Part shown: positions 17,533 to 32,292 of the stretch, in pieces
Layout: each line of letters opens with the position of its first letter
How positions within the stretch are numbered: position 1 is the stretch's first letter
Assembly: GCF_025736935.1 (NCBI RefSeq)
Contig: NZ_CP107048.1
Span: forward strand, 1,935,501 to 1,999,500
Direction: 5' to 3'
Source of the DNA: Qipengyuania sp. SS22
GTDB lineage: Bacteria; Pseudomonadota; Alphaproteobacteria; Sphingomonadales; Sphingomonadaceae
Length of the DNA stretch: 64,000 nucleotides
The notes under the pieces: generated by a model
Databases searched by the model: none
What the model was told of the DNA's origin: nothing
What the model saw: only the letters and a program-made list of their open reading frames with translations
Position numbers and translations under genes: made by a program

Positions 17533-18882
17533 CTACCCCTGCGCGGCTTGCTCCAGCCGCTCGCGTGCGCGCGTCTCTCCGATCAGCGGCAGCAATTCCC
17601 CCATGTCGGGCCCATGGTCCATCCCCGTCAAGGCCTGACGCAGCGGGAGGAACAGCGGCTTGCCCTTGCGGCCGGTGGCTTCCTTCAGCGTGGCAGTGAG
17701 TGCGCGCCAGGGATCGTCTCCCCATGCAAGGCTCCGCGCAGCCTCGGCCAGATAGGCGCGGTCTTCTTCCGAGAACGGACGGGTATCGATCGGACCGGTC
17801 ACGAGCTGCCACCATTCTGCGGCCTCGGAAACATATGCCAGATTGGGCCGGATCGCGTGCCACCCGGCTTCGTCCATACCTTCGGGCAAGCGCTGGGCGA
17901 CCGCGGCATAGTCCATCTGGTGGACAAGGGCGGCGTTGATCCGTTCGAGCTCGGCATCGTCGAACCGGGCGGGAGCGCGGCCGAAGGTGGCAAGGTCGAA
18001 GCTTGCCAGCAGCACTGCGCGATCCGCGATCGGCTCGACCGGCAGCGAAGTGCCCAGCCGCGCCAGCAGCGCGACGATCGCCTGCGGTTCGAACCCGCGC
18101 TTGCGAAACGCATCGCAGCCGAGCGAGCCGAGCCGTTTGGAGAGCTTGCCCTCCGCCCCGACCAGCAGCGCCTCATGCGCGAATTGCGGCATCTGCCCTG
18201 CACCATCCTGTGCCGCGATCAGCGCGGTGAACATCTGGATCTGCACCGCGGTATTGCTGACATGATCCTCGCCGCGCAGCACCTGCGTGATACCCATGTC
18301 GAGATCGTCGACTGCACTGGGCAGCATGTAGAGCCAACTGCCGTCGGCCCGGCGGATAACCGGGTCGGACAATTGCGCGGGATCGAATTTCTGCGGTCCG
18401 CGCACGCCATCGTCCCAGGTGATCGGCGCGGTGTGATCGAGCTGGAAACGCCAGTGCGGGGCGATGCCCTCGGCTTCCTTGGCGGCGCGCTCGGCTTCGC
18501 CCAGTTCCAGAGCCCCGCGATCGTAGATCGGCGGCAACCCCCGCCCAAGACGAATCTTGCGCTTGAGTTCGAGCTCCTGCTGCGTCTCGTAACAGGGATA
18601 GACGCGGCCCGCCTCGCGCAATGCCGCAAAGGCGCGCTCGTAAAGCGCAAGCCGCTGCGACTGGCGGGCCTCGCCATCGGGGGTCAAGCCCAGCCATTCG
18701 AGGTCGGTGCGGATCGCCTCCACATAGTCCTCGCGGCTGCGCTCGGCATCGGTATCGTCGATACGCAGCAGGAAGCGTCCACCGGTCTGCTTGGCGAGCA
18801 TCCAGTTGTGCAGCGCAGTGCGGATATTGCCGACATGGAGCCGCCCGGTGGGCGACGGGGCGAAGCGGGTGACATGGGTCAT
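17533..18882 (-). CDS. gltX: Glutamate-tRNA ligase
   Basis: Class I aminoacyl-tRNA synthetase that charges glutamate to tRNA-Glu. The 449 aa start MTHVTRFAPSPTGRLHVGNIRT, containing the HIGH-equivalent HVGN, and have KLSKRLGS (KMSKS-type loop, about residue 235). The insertion FLLRIDDTDAERS (about 40-52) and a C-terminal anticodon-binding bundle are present. Many alphaproteobacteria carry two GltX proteins, one charging tRNA-Gln for GatCAB amidation; which of these it is cannot be told here. It lies 13 bases upstream of the OYE-like gene. Confidence 0.95.
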   Translation of the reverse strand: MTHVTRFAPSPTGRLHVGNIRTALHNWMLAKQTGGRFLLRIDDTDAERSREDYVEAIRTDLEWLGLTPDGEARQSQRLALYERAFAALREAGRVYPCYETQQELELKRKIRLGRGLPPIYDRGALELGEAERAAKEAEGIAPHWRFQLDHTAPITWDDGVRGPQKFDPAQLSDPVIRRADGSWLYMLPSAVDDLDMGITQVLRGEDHVSNTAVQIQMFTALIAAQDGAGQMPQFAHEALLVGAEGKLSKRLGSLGCDAFRKRGFEPQAIVALLARLGTSLPVEPIADRAVLLASFDLATFGRAPARFDDAELERINAALVHQMDYAAVAQRLPEGMDEAGWHAIRPNLAYVSEAAEWWQLVTGPIDTRPFSEEDRAYLAEAARSLAWGDDPWRALTATLKEATGRKGKPLFLPLRQALTGMDHGPDMGELLPLIGETRARERLEQAAQG

Positions 18883-18922
18883 GCGCGCGCCGATAGCCGA
18901 GGGGCGCGCGCTTGGCGAGAGG

Positions 18923-21289
18923 TCAGCTGGCCCGCGACGAGCGCCGCCTGAGCGCCGCCTCGCGCGCCTTGCGGTAATCGAGGATGCCGCTGGCGTCGCC
19001 CTGCATCGCCGCCTGGACCGCCGCGGGGGTGGCGAAGTTTTCGCCCGCGACCGGCTGGCAGATCAGATAGCCCTGCGCTTCCTGGCAGCCGAGCTTGCGC
19101 AGCAGGTCGAGCTGCGCACGCGTTTCGACGCCTTCGGCGGTCGCGGCCATGCCCAGCGCATCGGCCAGCCGCGTAATGCTGGAGACGATTGCCTGATTGT
19201 CCGCAGAGGCTTCGATCCCCTCGACGAAATCCTTGTCGATCTTGATCCGGTCGAAGGGGAAGCGGCGCAGATAGCTGAGCGAGGAATAGCCGATCCCGAA
19301 ATCGTCGAGCGCGACCTTGGTGCCGAGCTCGCGCAGCTTTGCCAGATTGCCTTCGCACAGATCGCTGTTCTGCATCAGCACATGCTCGGTGATCTCGAAT
19401 TCGACCCGGTGGGGCGCGATCCCGTGGGCATGGATTGCCTGCGCGACCACATCGGCAAGATGGGGGCTGCGCACCTGCGTCGGCGACAGGTTTATCGCGA
19501 TACGGAAATTGCCTTCCCACTGCCCGGTTTCGGCCAGCGCCTGCCGGATGACCCATTCGCCGATGGGCACGATCATCCCGGTTTCCTCGGCCACGTCGAG
19601 GAAATCGTCCGGTTTCACGATTCCGCGCTTGGGATGGTACCAGCGCAGCAGCGCCTCGTAGCCCGCGACCTCGCCCGAATCGAGATCGATCACCGGCTGG
19701 TAATGGAGATGGAGCTGATTGCGGGCGAGCACTTCGCGCAGATCGGTTTCGATATCGCGCCGCTCGCGCGCCACCCGGTCGAGCTCCTCGTCGTAAAGCG
19801 CCAGCGTATCGCGGCCCTTGGCCTTGGCCGCGAAGAGCGCGATATCCGCGCGCCGCATCAGTTCTTCCGCATCGCTGTCGCCATCGGCGCCCTTGGCGAT
19901 GCCGATGCTGCCCGAGATGCGATAGACTTGCCCATCGAGCTCGAAGGGGTCGCGGATCACCGAGAGGAAGCGATGCGCGCGTTCGATCAGCATACCCGCG
20001 CCCGCGCGCGTTTCGAGCAATACGGCGAATTCGTCCCCGCCCAGCCGAGCGACGAGATCCTGTCCGCGTACCTCCTGTTCGAGCCGGGTTCCGACTTCGC
20101 GCAGTAGCCGGTCCCCGACCAGATGGCCGCGGGTGTCGTTGACCGCCTTGAAATCGTCGAGGTCGAGATAGAACAGCACGACGTTGCGCACGCGGTCGTG
20201 CTGCGCCAGCGCGGCACGCAGCCGTTCGTTGAAGAGGTAGCGATTGGCGAGGCCGGTGAGGTTGTCGTAATGCGCCATAAAGGCGACGCGGTCCTCGATC
20301 AGCCGGTCGTTCGTGACGTCGCGCGCGACCCCGCTCATCCGGCCATCGCTGCGCGGGCGCGCCGACAGCTTCCAGTATCGCACCGCCCCGTCGACCCGGA
20401 GCTTGAGCACGAGATCGCGAAACCGGCTGCGCTCCATCAGATGGCGCGCGAGACGGTCGCGGTCGTCCCCCGGGGAGAACATGGCGATCAGCGGCGTGAC
20501 TTCGAGCGCGTCTTCCGTCTTGCCTGCTGCCGCCGCGAACCGCGCGGGGACGTCGCGCAAATTGCCGCCGGCATCGACGGTCCACAGCCAGTCGGACGAA
20601 TGCTCCTCGTAATCATACAGCAGCATGCGGACGGTGCCCGCCGCTTCGCGGCGGCTGATCTCTGCCTCGGCCCCGCTGATGATCTGCTTTTCCTGCTCGC
20701 GCGTCGAACCAAGCAGCGCGATGACGAACAACGCGAGCAGCGTCAGCGCGGGCCAGCCCGCACCGTCGGTCTGGATCCATGTCGCCGCGGTGATCGACAC
20801 CGTCATCACGACGATATGGAAGACGGCCGCCTGCGGCGCAGTGCGATGGACCAGCAGGACCCCGCACAGGATCGCAATCGCAATGGCCGCCAGCACGGCG
20901 GCGTCGAACCCGGTCGCAACCGTGGCGAGAAAGGGAAAGATGGCCGCCCAGATCAACGAGCCGACCCATTGCAGCGCGATCAGCCGGCGCCAATGGCGCT
21001 GGAGTTCCCCCAGCGGAGCCTCCGCACAATCGAACTGCCGCTCGAGCAGGACATAGGTCACCAGCAGCGCGAGCTGCATTCCTGCCCAGCCGAGCAGGAA
21101 TGCAAAGGGCACCTGCCCAAAAAAGGTGAACAGCAGCGCGGCGAGCGATCCGATCGTAGGCAGCAGCGCCAGCCGCGCCCCGGCCATGAAATCGTCCAGT
21201 CGGCGTGTCAGCAGCAGACGTCCCACCGCATCCGCCCCGGCAAGACCGGGCTCGGCACGCAGTTCGGTATCGGGCACGTCTGTGGCCAC
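18923..21289 (-). CDS. Membrane-bound PAS-GGDEF-EAL cyclic-di-GMP enzyme
   Basis: About 788 aa with five or six membrane helices (about 40-180), a PAS-like domain (about 215-325), GGDEF (about 345-510) and EAL (about 525-770). The GGDEF site is intact (ARLGGDEFAVLL) with an upstream RGQD inhibitory I-site. The EAL site is also intact: GYEALLRWYHP, INLSPTQVRSP, EITEHVLM and LDDFGIGYSSLSYLRRF. Both synthesis and hydrolysis of c-di-GMP are therefore possible. I prefer the GTG at 21289, with GAGGGG seven bases before it, over the GTG at 21313, which has no such site. No partner gene is adjacent. Confidence 0.92.
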   Translation of the reverse strand: MATDVPDTELRAEPGLAGADAVGRLLLTRRLDDFMAGARLALLPTIGSLAALLFTFFGQVPFAFLLGWAGMQLALLVTYVLLERQFDCAEAPLGELQRHWRRLIALQWVGSLIWAAIFPFLATVATGFDAAVLAAIAIAILCGVLLVHRTAPQAAVFHIVVMTVSITAATWIQTDGAGWPALTLLALFVIALLGSTREQEKQIISGAEAEISRREAAGTVRMLLYDYEEHSSDWLWTVDAGGNLRDVPARFAAAAGKTEDALEVTPLIAMFSPGDDRDRLARHLMERSRFRDLVLKLRVDGAVRYWKLSARPRSDGRMSGVARDVTNDRLIEDRVAFMAHYDNLTGLANRYLFNERLRAALAQHDRVRNVVLFYLDLDDFKAVNDTRGHLVGDRLLREVGTRLEQEVRGQDLVARLGGDEFAVLLETRAGAGMLIERAHRFLSVIRDPFELDGQVYRISGSIGIAKGADGDSDAEELMRRADIALFAAKAKGRDTLALYDEELDRVARERRDIETDLREVLARNQLHLHYQPVIDLDSGEVAGYEALLRWYHPKRGIVKPDDFLDVAEETGMIVPIGEWVIRQALAETGQWEGNFRIAINLSPTQVRSPHLADVVAQAIHAHGIAPHRVEFEITEHVLMQNSDLCEGNLAKLRELGTKVALDDFGIGYSSLSYLRRFPFDRIKIDKDFVEGIEASADNQAIVSSITRLADALGMAATAEGVETRAQLDLLRKLGCQEAQGYLICQPVAGENFATPAAVQAAMQGDASGILDYRKAREAALRRRSSRAS

Positions 21290-21420
21290 GAATTCCCCTC
21301 GGTCGTTGCCCACACCCCCGATGCGGCCACGCGGGTCACATCGTGCAACCCCCGCAACTCAAGGTCAAGTAACATGCGAAGCAGAGTTAATTAACGCGGC
21401 GCAAAGGCTGTTTGCCAAAG

Positions 21421-21452
21421 AAAAGGCCCCGCCGGATCGCTCCGGCGGGGCC
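21421..21452 (-). terminator. rpoC terminator
   Basis: A perfect 12-bp stem (21425-21436 with 21441-21452), a TCGC loop on the plus strand and a minus-strand T tract (TTTTCTTTGG) make an intrinsic terminator 29 bases after the rpoC stop. It closes the rpoBC unit. Confidence 0.9.
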
Positions 21453-21480
21453 CAATACCTTTATGCGATTTAGGCGCGGC

Positions 21481-25809
<4,329 letters not shown>

Positions 25810-25868
25810 GACTTATTCCCTTAGCGGGTGAATTCCTTGGGGCGGTGGTGGGGAGCGCTAGGCTCCCC

Positions 25869-28800
25869 TTATTCCGCCGCGATCGCGAGGCCGTCGTCGT
25901 CCTCGTCGCCTTCGCTGAGCGACTTGAGTTCGACATTCAGACCCAGGCTGCGCATTTCCTTGACGAGCACGTTGAAGCTCTCCGGAATGCCCGCCTCGAA
26001 GGTATCGTCACCCTTGACGATCGCTTCGTAGACCTTGGTCCGCCCGATCACGTCATCCGACTTCACGGTGAGGATTTCCTGCAGCGTGTAGGCGGCGCCG
26101 TAGGCCTGGAGCGCCCAGACCTCCATTTCCCCGAAGCGCTGGCCACCGAATTGCGCCTTACCGCCCAGCGGCTGCTGGGTGACGAGGCTGTAGGGGCCGA
26201 TCGAACGGGCGTGGATCTTGTCGTCGACGAGATGGTGCAGCTTGAGCATGTAGATGATGCCCACGGTGACCTTGCGGTCGAAGGCTTCACCCGTGCGTCC
26301 GTCGAACAATACCGACTGGCCCGAGCTGTGCAGACCGGCCTTTTCAAGCTCGATCGTCACATCGCCTTCGCGCGCACCGTCGAATACCGGCGTGCCCATC
26401 GGGACACCCGTCGTCAGATTGCCCGCCAGCTCGATCACTTCGGCGGTCGACCGGTTGTCGATCGCGTCGTGATACTGCTCGCCGTAGACTTCCTTCAGAC
26501 GGTCGATGATCGCTTCGGGCGGCTTGGCCTTGGCGTAATCTTCCGACGCATTCGGATTGGCGCGCTTCCAATCCTCGAGCTGCTCGCCGATCTGGTGACC
26601 CAGATTGCGGGCCGCCATGCCGAGGTGCGTCTCGAAGATCTGACCGACGTTCATACGCGAGGGCACGCCAAGCGGGTTGAGCACGATATCGACCGGGGTC
26701 CCGTCCTCGAGAAAGGGCATGTCTTCCTGCGGCAGGATGCGCGAAATCACACCCTTGTTCCCGTGACGGCCGGCCATCTTGTCGCCCGGCTGCAGCTTGC
26801 GCTTCACCGCGACGAAGACCTTGACCATCTTGAGCACGCCCGGAGCGAGTTCGTCGCCGCGTTCGAGCTTTTCCTTACGGTCTTCGAACTTCTCTTCGAT
26901 GAACTTGACCGCCTCGTCATACTGCGACTTGACCGCTTCAAGCTGCGCCTGGCGGCCATCGTCGGCCACGGCGAACTTGAACCATTCGTGCCGGTCGATC
27001 TCCTCGAGCAGCTCTTCGCTGATCTCGGTGCCCTTCTTGACGCCCTTGGGCGCTGCCGAAGCCGTCTGGCCCGTGAGCATGTCGCGCAGGCGGTTGTAGG
27101 TCGCCCGGTTGAGGATCGCACGTTCGTCGTTCGAGTCCTTGCGGAGACGTTCGATTTCCTCGTTCTGGATCGCGCGGGTACGGTCGTCGATCTCGATGCC
27201 GTGACGGTTGAACACGCGCACTTCGACGACGGTCCCGGCAACACCCGGCGGCAGGCGAAGCGAGGTGTCGCGCACATCGCTGGCCTTTTCACCGAAGATG
27301 GCGCGGAGGAGCTTTTCTTCCGGCGTCATCGGGCTTTCGCCCTTGGGCGTGATCTTGCCCGCCAGGATATCGCCCGGGTGCACTTCGGCGCCGATGTAGA
27401 CGATGCCCGCTTCGTCGAGGTTGCGCAGCGCTTCCTCGCCGACATTGGGAATGTCGCGGGTGATGTCTTCGGGCCCGAGCTTGGTGTCGCGCGCCATGAC
27501 TTCGAATTCCTCGATATGGATCGAGGTGAAGACGTCGTCCTTCACGATGCGCTCGGAGATGAGGATACTATCCTCGTAGTTGTAGCCGTTCCAGGGCATG
27601 AAGGCGACGAGGCTGTTACGGCCCAGCGCCAGCTCGCCGAGATCGGTCGAAGGACCGTCGGCGATGATGTCGCCCGGCTCGACCGTCTCGCCCACCTTCA
27701 CCAGCGGACGCTGGTTGATGCAGGTGTTCTGGTTCGAACGCTGGAACTTCTGCAGCGTGTAGATGTCGACGCCAGACTGGCCGGCTTCGACATCGCCGAT
27801 CGCGCGGATGACGATACGCGTCGCGTCGACCTGGTCGACGATGCCGCCGCGGGTCGCAGCGATCGCCGCGCCGCTGTCACGCGCTACGGTTTCTTCCATG
27901 CCGGTACCGACAAAGGGCGCCTCGGCCTTGACCAAGGGCACAGCCTGGCGCTGCATGTTCGAGCCCATCAGTGCGCGGTTGGCGTCATCGTTTTCCAGGA
28001 ACGGAATGAGCGATGCAGCAACCGAGACGAGCTGCTTGGGCGACACGTCCATCAGCGTGATGGTTTCGCGCGGTGCCATGAGGTTGTCGCCATCGTGGCG
28101 GGCCGAAACCAGCTCTTCCACGAACGAGCCATCGTCGTTGAGATCGGCCGATGCCTGCGCAACGGTGTGCTTCTGTTCTTCCATCGCCGAAAGATAGACC
28201 ACCTCTTCGGTGACCTTGCCGTCGAGGACCTTGCGATACGGCGTTTCGATGAAGCCGTACTTGTTGACGCGCGCAAAGGTCGAGAGCGAGTTGATCAGGC
28301 CGATGTTCGGGCCTTCGGGCGTTTCAATCGGGCAGATACGGCCATAGTGCGTCGGGTGAACGTCGCGGACTTCGAAGCCGGCGCGCTCACGCGTAAGACC
28401 GCCGGGGCCAAGCGCCGAGACGCGGCGCTTGTGGGTGACTTCCGACAGCGGATTGGTCTGGTCCATGAACTGCGAGAGCTGCGAGGAACCGAAGAACTCG
28501 CGCACGGCAGCCACGGCAGGCTTCGCGTTGATCAGATCGTTCGGCATCACGGTCGAGACATCGACCGAGCTCATGCGTTCCTTGACCGCGCGTTCCATGC
28601 GCAGCAGGCCCACGCGATACTGGTTTTCGAGCAGTTCGCCGACCGAACGCACACGGCGGTTGCCGAGATTGTCGATGTCGTCGACGTCGCCCTTGCCGTC
28701 CTTGAGGTCGACCAGTTCCTTGACCACGGCGAGGATGTCTTCCTTGCGCAGCGTGGTCACGGTGTCTTCGGCGTCGAGTTCGAGACGCATGTTGAGCTTG

Positions 28801-30089
28801 ACGCGGCCGACGGCGGAAAGATCGTAGCGCTCGCTATCGAAGAACAGACCTTCGAACAGCGCTTCGGCGGTTTCCTTGGTCGGCGGTTCGCCCGGACGCA
28901 TGACCTTGTAGATCGCTTCGAGACCCTCGTCGCGGTTCTCGGCCTTGTCGACCTGCAGCGTGTTGCGGATCCACGGGCCGGTGGTGACGTGATCGACGTC
29001 GAGCAGGACCATCGAATCCACGCCCGCGGCGTCGAGCACTTCGAGGTTCTCGGCCGAAACTTCCTCGCCCGCTTCGATGTAGATGCGGCCGGTCTTCTCG
29101 TCGATCATGTCGCGGCTGGCATAGCGGCCGAAGATTTCCTCGGTCGGCAGCAGCAGCGTTTCAAGACCATCCTTGGCGGCCTTGTTGGCGGCACGCGGGC
29201 TGATCTTCTGGCCGGCGGCGAAGACTTCCTCGCCGGTCTTGGCATCGACCAGCGCGAAGGCCGGCTTCTGGCCACGCCAGTTTTCGGGGACGAAGGGTAT
29301 ATTCCAGCCTTCGCCCTTTTTGCCGGTTGCGCGCTTCCAGATGACGGTCTCGTAGAAATGCGCGAGGATGTCTTCACTATCGAGGCCAAGCGCATACAGC
29401 AGCGCGGTGACCGGCAGCTTGCGCTTGCGGTCGATCCGGACGTTGACGATGTCCTTGGCGTCGAATTCGAAATCGAGCCACGAACCGCGATAGGGAATGA
29501 TGCGGGCGGCGAACAGCAACTTGCCCGAGGAATGCGTCTTGCCGCGGTCGTGGTCGAACAGCACACCCGGCGAACGGTGCATCTGCGACACGATCACGCG
29601 CTCGGTACCGTTGATCACGAAGGTGCCATTGCCGGTCATGAGCGGCATATCGCCCATGTAGACATCCTGCTCCTTGATATCGAGGACCGAGCGGGTCTCG
29701 GTTTCCTGGTCGACCTCGAACACGATCAGGCGCAACGTGACCTTCATCGGCGCGGCATAGGTGATCCCACGCTGGCGGCATTCGACAATGTCGTATTTCG
29801 GCGCTTCGAGTTCGTAGTGGACGAAGTCGAGTTCGGCGGTACCGGCGAAGTCGCGGATCGGGAACACCGAGCGCAGCGTCTTCTCGAGGCCGGAGACGTA
29901 ATCGATCTCCTTGTTCGAGCGCAGGAACTGTTCGTAGCTCTCGCGCTGCACCTCGATCAGGTTAGGCATATCGACGACTTCGTGGATGTCGCCGAAGATC
30001 TTGCGGATCCGGCGTTTCGCCGTGCCCTGCGCATTTGCTCCGCGTGCCTTCTTGGGGGACTTCGCGGGAGCTTTCGCCTTGGTAGCCAT
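25869..30089 (-). CDS. rpoB: DNA-directed RNA polymerase subunit beta
   Basis: Large catalytic subunit of RNA polymerase, 1406 aa. The start [17 protein letters not shown] at 30089 has the basic N-terminus of alphaproteobacterial RpoB; the frame is open upstream to 30350 but those residues have no family match. The rifampicin pocket reads [20 protein letters not shown] followed by [10 protein letters not shown] (about 525-555), with the Asp, His and Ser most often changed in resistance all kept as in sensitive strains. The [13 protein letters not shown] and C-terminal [20 protein letters not shown] regions are normal. It is transcribed from the promoter at 30322-30350. Confidence 0.98.
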   Translation of the reverse strand: MATKAKAPAKSPKKARGANAQGTAKRRIRKIFGDIHEVVDMPNLIEVQRESYEQFLRSNKEIDYVSGLEKTLRSVFPIRDFAGTAELDFVHYELEAPKYDIVECRQRGITYAAPMKVTLRLIVFEVDQETETRSVLDIKEQDVYMGDMPLMTGNGTFVINGTERVIVSQMHRSPGVLFDHDRGKTHSSGKLLFAARIIPYRGSWLDFEFDAKDIVNVRIDRKRKLPVTALLYALGLDSEDILAHFYETVIWKRATGKKGEGWNIPFVPENWRGQKPAFALVDAKTGEEVFAAGQKISPRAANKAAKDGLETLLLPTEEIFGRYASRDMIDEKTGRIYIEAGEEVSAENLEVLDAAGVDSMVLLDVDHVTTGPWIRNTLQVDKAENRDEGLEAIYKVMRPGEPPTKETAEALFEGLFFDSERYDLSAVGRVKLNMRLELDAEDTVTTLRKEDILAVVKELVDLKDGKGDVDDIDNLGNRRVRSVGELLENQYRVGLLRMERAVKERMSSVDVSTVMPNDLINAKPAVAAVREFFGSSQLSQFMDQTNPLSEVTHKRRVSALGPGGLTRERAGFEVRDVHPTHYGRICPIETPEGPNIGLINSLSTFARVNKYGFIETPYRKVLDGKVTEEVVYLSAMEEQKHTVAQASADLNDDGSFVEELVSARHDGDNLMAPRETITLMDVSPKQLVSVAASLIPFLENDDANRALMGSNMQRQAVPLVKAEAPFVGTGMEETVARDSGAAIAATRGGIVDQVDATRIVIRAIGDVEAGQSGVDIYTLQKFQRSNQNTCINQRPLVKVGETVEPGDIIADGPSTDLGELALGRNSLVAFMPWNGYNYEDSILISERIVKDDVFTSIHIEEFEVMARDTKLGPEDITRDIPNVGEEALRNLDEAGIVYIGAEVHPGDILAGKITPKGESPMTPEEKLLRAIFGEKASDVRDTSLRLPPGVAGTVVEVRVFNRHGIEIDDRTRAIQNEEIERLRKDSNDERAILNRATYNRLRDMLTGQTASAAPKGVKKGTEISEELLEEIDRHEWFKFAVADDGRQAQLEAVKSQYDEAVKFIEEKFEDRKEKLERGDELAPGVLKMVKVFVAVKRKLQPGDKMAGRHGNKGVISRILPQEDMPFLEDGTPVDIVLNPLGVPSRMNVGQIFETHLGMAARNLGHQIGEQLEDWKRANPNASEDYAKAKPPEAIIDRLKEVYGEQYHDAIDNRSTAEVIELAGNLTTGVPMGTPVFDGAREGDVTIELEKAGLHSSGQSVLFDGRTGEAFDRKVTVGIIYMLKLHHLVDDKIHARSIGPYSLVTQQPLGGKAQFGGQRFGEMEVWALQAYGAAYTLQEILTVKSDDVIGRTKVYEAIVKGDDTFEAGIPESFNVLVKEMRSLGLNVELKSLSEGDEDDDGLAIAAE

Positions 30090-30321
30090 AAGGGGTACGT
30101 ACCTCTTCTCGTGTGCGCCGGTCCCGTGCGGGAAGACCGGTGATTGTTTCTCATGCGCGTGAGATCCATGGTCGGGACGCGAAAAGGCCGCAGCGTATGG
30201 CACACCGGTTGCGGTGGCTGCTGCAGCTTCTCGAGCGTCGCGATTATGGAAACGCCGCTTCCATCCTGTGTCCGATTCCCGCGCATGAATCGGACTCGCT
30301 CGAAGCGTGCGGTCGGAGCAG

Positions 30322-30350
30322 CATGTAGGAATTGCCCCCGCGCCTGTCAA
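30322..30350 (-). promoter_or_regulatory. Candidate rpoBC promoter
   Basis: On the minus strand a perfect TTGACA (30345-30350) is followed, after 17 bases, by TACATG (30322-30327). Transcription would start near 30314 and give a leader of about 225 bases before the rpoB ATG. The promoter is 35 bases past the stop of the lipoprotein gene, showing rpoBC is controlled apart from rplJL. Confidence 0.6.
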
Positions 30351-30384
30351 ACGCGGAATCTATCGGGCCGGATTGTCGTGTGGC

Positions 30385-30894
30385 TCAACCCTCCGCGCGG
30401 GCGCTCCACATCATCCGCTCGATCCTCCAGTGACCTGCGGCATCGGGGCGGGCGTGGATGATGTAATGGCCGCGCTGTGCGATGCGGGTGCCGTCGAAGA
30501 CGAAGGCGATTTCGCTGTAGCCAGTGATCGCAGCCAGCGCGACCGAACCTTCGACATCGATCGTGCGATGGTCGATATATTCGATTCTGGTCGGCGGGGC
30601 GCCTTCGGGAAACCAGAAGCCGCGCAATTCCTCTATCCCGGACAGCGGGCCGCCGCCGCGCCCGGGATAAACGATCGCATCGGGCGCGAACAGCTTCAGC
30701 AGCGCCTCCGCCTGCGCCTCGGTACCATCCTCGCGCCAAGCTTTGACATAGGCCCGGTCGAGCGAATGCAGCGCCTCGCGATCCCCTGCGGTCAGCCCCC
30801 CGATCCGCACTTCGGTAGGGACGGGCGCATCGGCGGCGGACCCGGAACAGGCCGCCAGACCAAAGGCCGCCACCAGGGGCGCCAGGCGATACAT
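30385..30894 (-). CDS. Lipoprotein with a SnoaL/DUF4440-type domain
   Basis: A 169-aa predicted lipoprotein: MYRLAPLVAAFGLAACSGS has a lipobox (LAAC, Cys16) for diacylglycerol attachment. The remaining part, from about residue 35, reads as an NTF2-like fold (LHSLDRAYVKAWREDGTEAQ, LLKLFAPDAIVYPGRGGG, GHWRIERMMWS), as in DUF4440/SnoaL proteins, which are often small-molecule-binding or isomerase-like. Lipid anchoring and a function in the periplasm are inferred from the signal. The ATG at 30894 has AAGGAGG nine bases upstream, a very strong Shine-Dalgarno site. It lies in the gap between the rpoBC and rplJL units. Confidence 0.83.
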   Translation of the reverse strand: MYRLAPLVAAFGLAACSGSAADAPVPTEVRIGGLTAGDREALHSLDRAYVKAWREDGTEAQAEALLKLFAPDAIVYPGRGGGPLSGIEELRGFWFPEGAPPTRIEYIDHRTIDVEGSVALAAITGYSEIAFVFDGTRIAQRGHYIIHARPDAAGHWRIERMMWSARAEG

Positions 30895-31272
30895 ACAGTT
30901 CCTCCTTCGATCCAAGGACGCGGTGGCCGATCCGACCCGCAGGGTCGAAACCTCCTCCACCAATGACCGCCAGCACCCGGCGAATGGCATGACCCAACCG
31001 ACCCCACCGAATTCGGTATGGTCGATTGACGATAATTGGCAGCGTTGTCATATCGAAACTCGATAAGGGGAACCACCTATCTTTCCCCTCATAGTCAACG
31101 GCTTGCATGCCGCCAACCAGCGCAATCGGGTTGTCGCCGAATTGCGGGCACTTTTCTTTCTGCCCAGGTGTATCAGGATGGGACAATCTGATGGCGCGGC
31201 CGCGCCGCCGCCATTATTGCCATGCGGTCGGGCGAGCCGATAATCTATTCCGAAACCGGGGGGACCGACACG
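30895..31272. other. 378-base divergent intergenic region
   Basis: No gene is convincing here. On the plus strand TTGACG (31026-31031) and CATATC (31049-31054) at 17-base spacing could be the promoter of the membrane-protein gene at 31273. A 7-bp hairpin AGGGGAA/TTCCCCT (31066-31089) follows in the presumed leader. The left end holds the ribosome-binding site of the lipoprotein gene. Confidence 0.5.
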
Positions 31273-32001
31273 ATGACCACTTTCCTATCCGCATTCGGTA
31301 CCGTTCATACGCGAAGTCTCGCCTTTGCGGCGGCGCTGCCGCTCGTCGCGGCGATCCCACTGGTGGCCGAGTTCATCCAGCACGTCGTCGAAATGCGCAG
31401 CGGCATGTATGCTGGTCCCGAAGTGGCGCAGGCGCTTGAAGGCGACCCGGACCGGATGATCGCCGGATTTTTCAAGACGGTCGCGTTGGGCCTGCCTGCC
31501 TATTTCCTCATTCGCTGGCTGCATACGCAAGGCGATCGCGCCTTCGCGTCGCGGCTCGACAAGCGCGCAGTGACGCTGTTCGCCCTGGTCATTGCGCTGC
31601 AGGCGCTGCTCGCCTGGCTCGGGCTCTATGTCTGGACCGAAGGACCGATGAGTATCGGCTTCTTTGTCTTTGGCCTGATCTTCATGCCGCTGATCGTGCG
31701 CTTTGTCGTCGCTGCGCCGCTGGGTAGCTTCATCAGTCCGCTGCAGTCGATCCGCGTGATGGCGCCAGACGCGCTGTTCGCGATCCTTTTCCCGCTGATT
31801 GCGATACTTCCACTGATGGTGCTGCATTATGCGCTGGGGATCGGCGCGATCTTCGTCGAAAGCACGGCGCTGAAATGGGGGATGCTGGCGCTCGATAGCG
31901 TTGTCACCGCAGGGCTCGCGCTGGTGATGATCGCTGCCCAATATGTGACCGCCACACGCCCCGCACCGATCGAAGCGTCATCCGGGTCCGTCGCGGGATA
32001 G
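31273..32001 (+). CDS. Hypothetical polytopic membrane protein, 242 aa
   Basis: No family is recognised. The protein has about six hydrophobic helices (for example LAFAAALPLVAAIPLVAEFI, ALVIALQALLAWLGLYVW, IGFFVFGLIFMPLIVRFVV and ILFPLIAILPLMVLHYALGI). A charged loop follows the first helix (HVVEMRSGMYAGPEVAQALEGDPDR). I use the ATG at 31273, with a GGGGG run about 11 bases upstream; an earlier in-frame ATG at 31222 would add a polar leader. The gene ends 34 bases before a terminator hairpin and stands alone in the gap between rpoBC and rplJL. Confidence 0.75.
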   Translation: MTTFLSAFGTVHTRSLAFAAALPLVAAIPLVAEFIQHVVEMRSGMYAGPEVAQALEGDPDRMIAGFFKTVALGLPAYFLIRWLHTQGDRAFASRLDKRAVTLFALVIALQALLAWLGLYVWTEGPMSIGFFVFGLIFMPLIVRFVVAAPLGSFISPLQSIRVMAPDALFAILFPLIAILPLMVLHYALGIGAIFVESTALKWGMLALDSVVTAGLALVMIAAQYVTATRPAPIEASSGSVAG

Positions 32002-32011
32002 CGCCAAACGC

Positions 32012-32039
32012 TTGACAGAATCGTCCAAATCCTTAGAGG
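32012..32039 (+). promoter_or_regulatory. Candidate rplJL promoter
   Basis: TTGACA (32012-32017) followed after 16 bases by TAGAGG (32034-32039). The -35 is perfect and the -10 weak, the same pattern as at the rpoB promoter. It overlaps the start of the terminator hairpin at 32036; a transcript starting near 32046 would lack the left arm and so escape that terminator. Confidence 0.4.
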
Positions 32040-32066
32040 CCCGCGGTCGAACGGCGGGTCTCTTTT
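32036..32066 (+). terminator. Terminator after the 242-aa membrane protein gene
   Basis: A 9-bp stem (GAGGCCCGC at 32036-32044 with GCGGGTCTC at 32054-32062, one G-U pair) and a 9-base loop are followed by TTTT. It lies 34 bases after the stop codon at 32001. Confidence 0.65.
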
Positions 32067-32292
32067 GATTCCACCCGTTCATCCGTCCGAGACAGTTGGT
32101 GAAGGCGAATTGGCGCCTTCTTAATTTCCAGCCTAGGCGGGGACAGAGATTTCCGGTGCTTCGGCACCGTTTCGCGCCACCAGGCGCACTCCTTCCCCAT
32201 CAACGGACTCGCCCGTTCCGGTTCGCCGGGGCGGACAAACGTAGCCGGTCGCGGCGGGTCTTCCCGGCGTGGCCATAGTGAAGGAGTATGGC
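32067..32292 (+). ncRNA. Putative ribosomal protein L10 leader
   Basis: The 226 bases before rplJ are non-coding and structured: AAGGCG/CGCCTT (32102-32119 region) and a UUCG-capped stem CGGTGC/GCACCG (32154-32169) are clear. Many bacteria have an L10-L12-binding autoregulatory leader here, with a kink-turn. The stretch around 32090-32145 looks similar to that element, but I could not fold or search it. Confidence 0.5.

Noticed and set aside
25845..30143. A 1432-codon open frame opposite rpoB
   Set aside because: Same antisense effect as for rpoC; rpoB is certain from its motifs and length, and a second large gene would be unprecedented.
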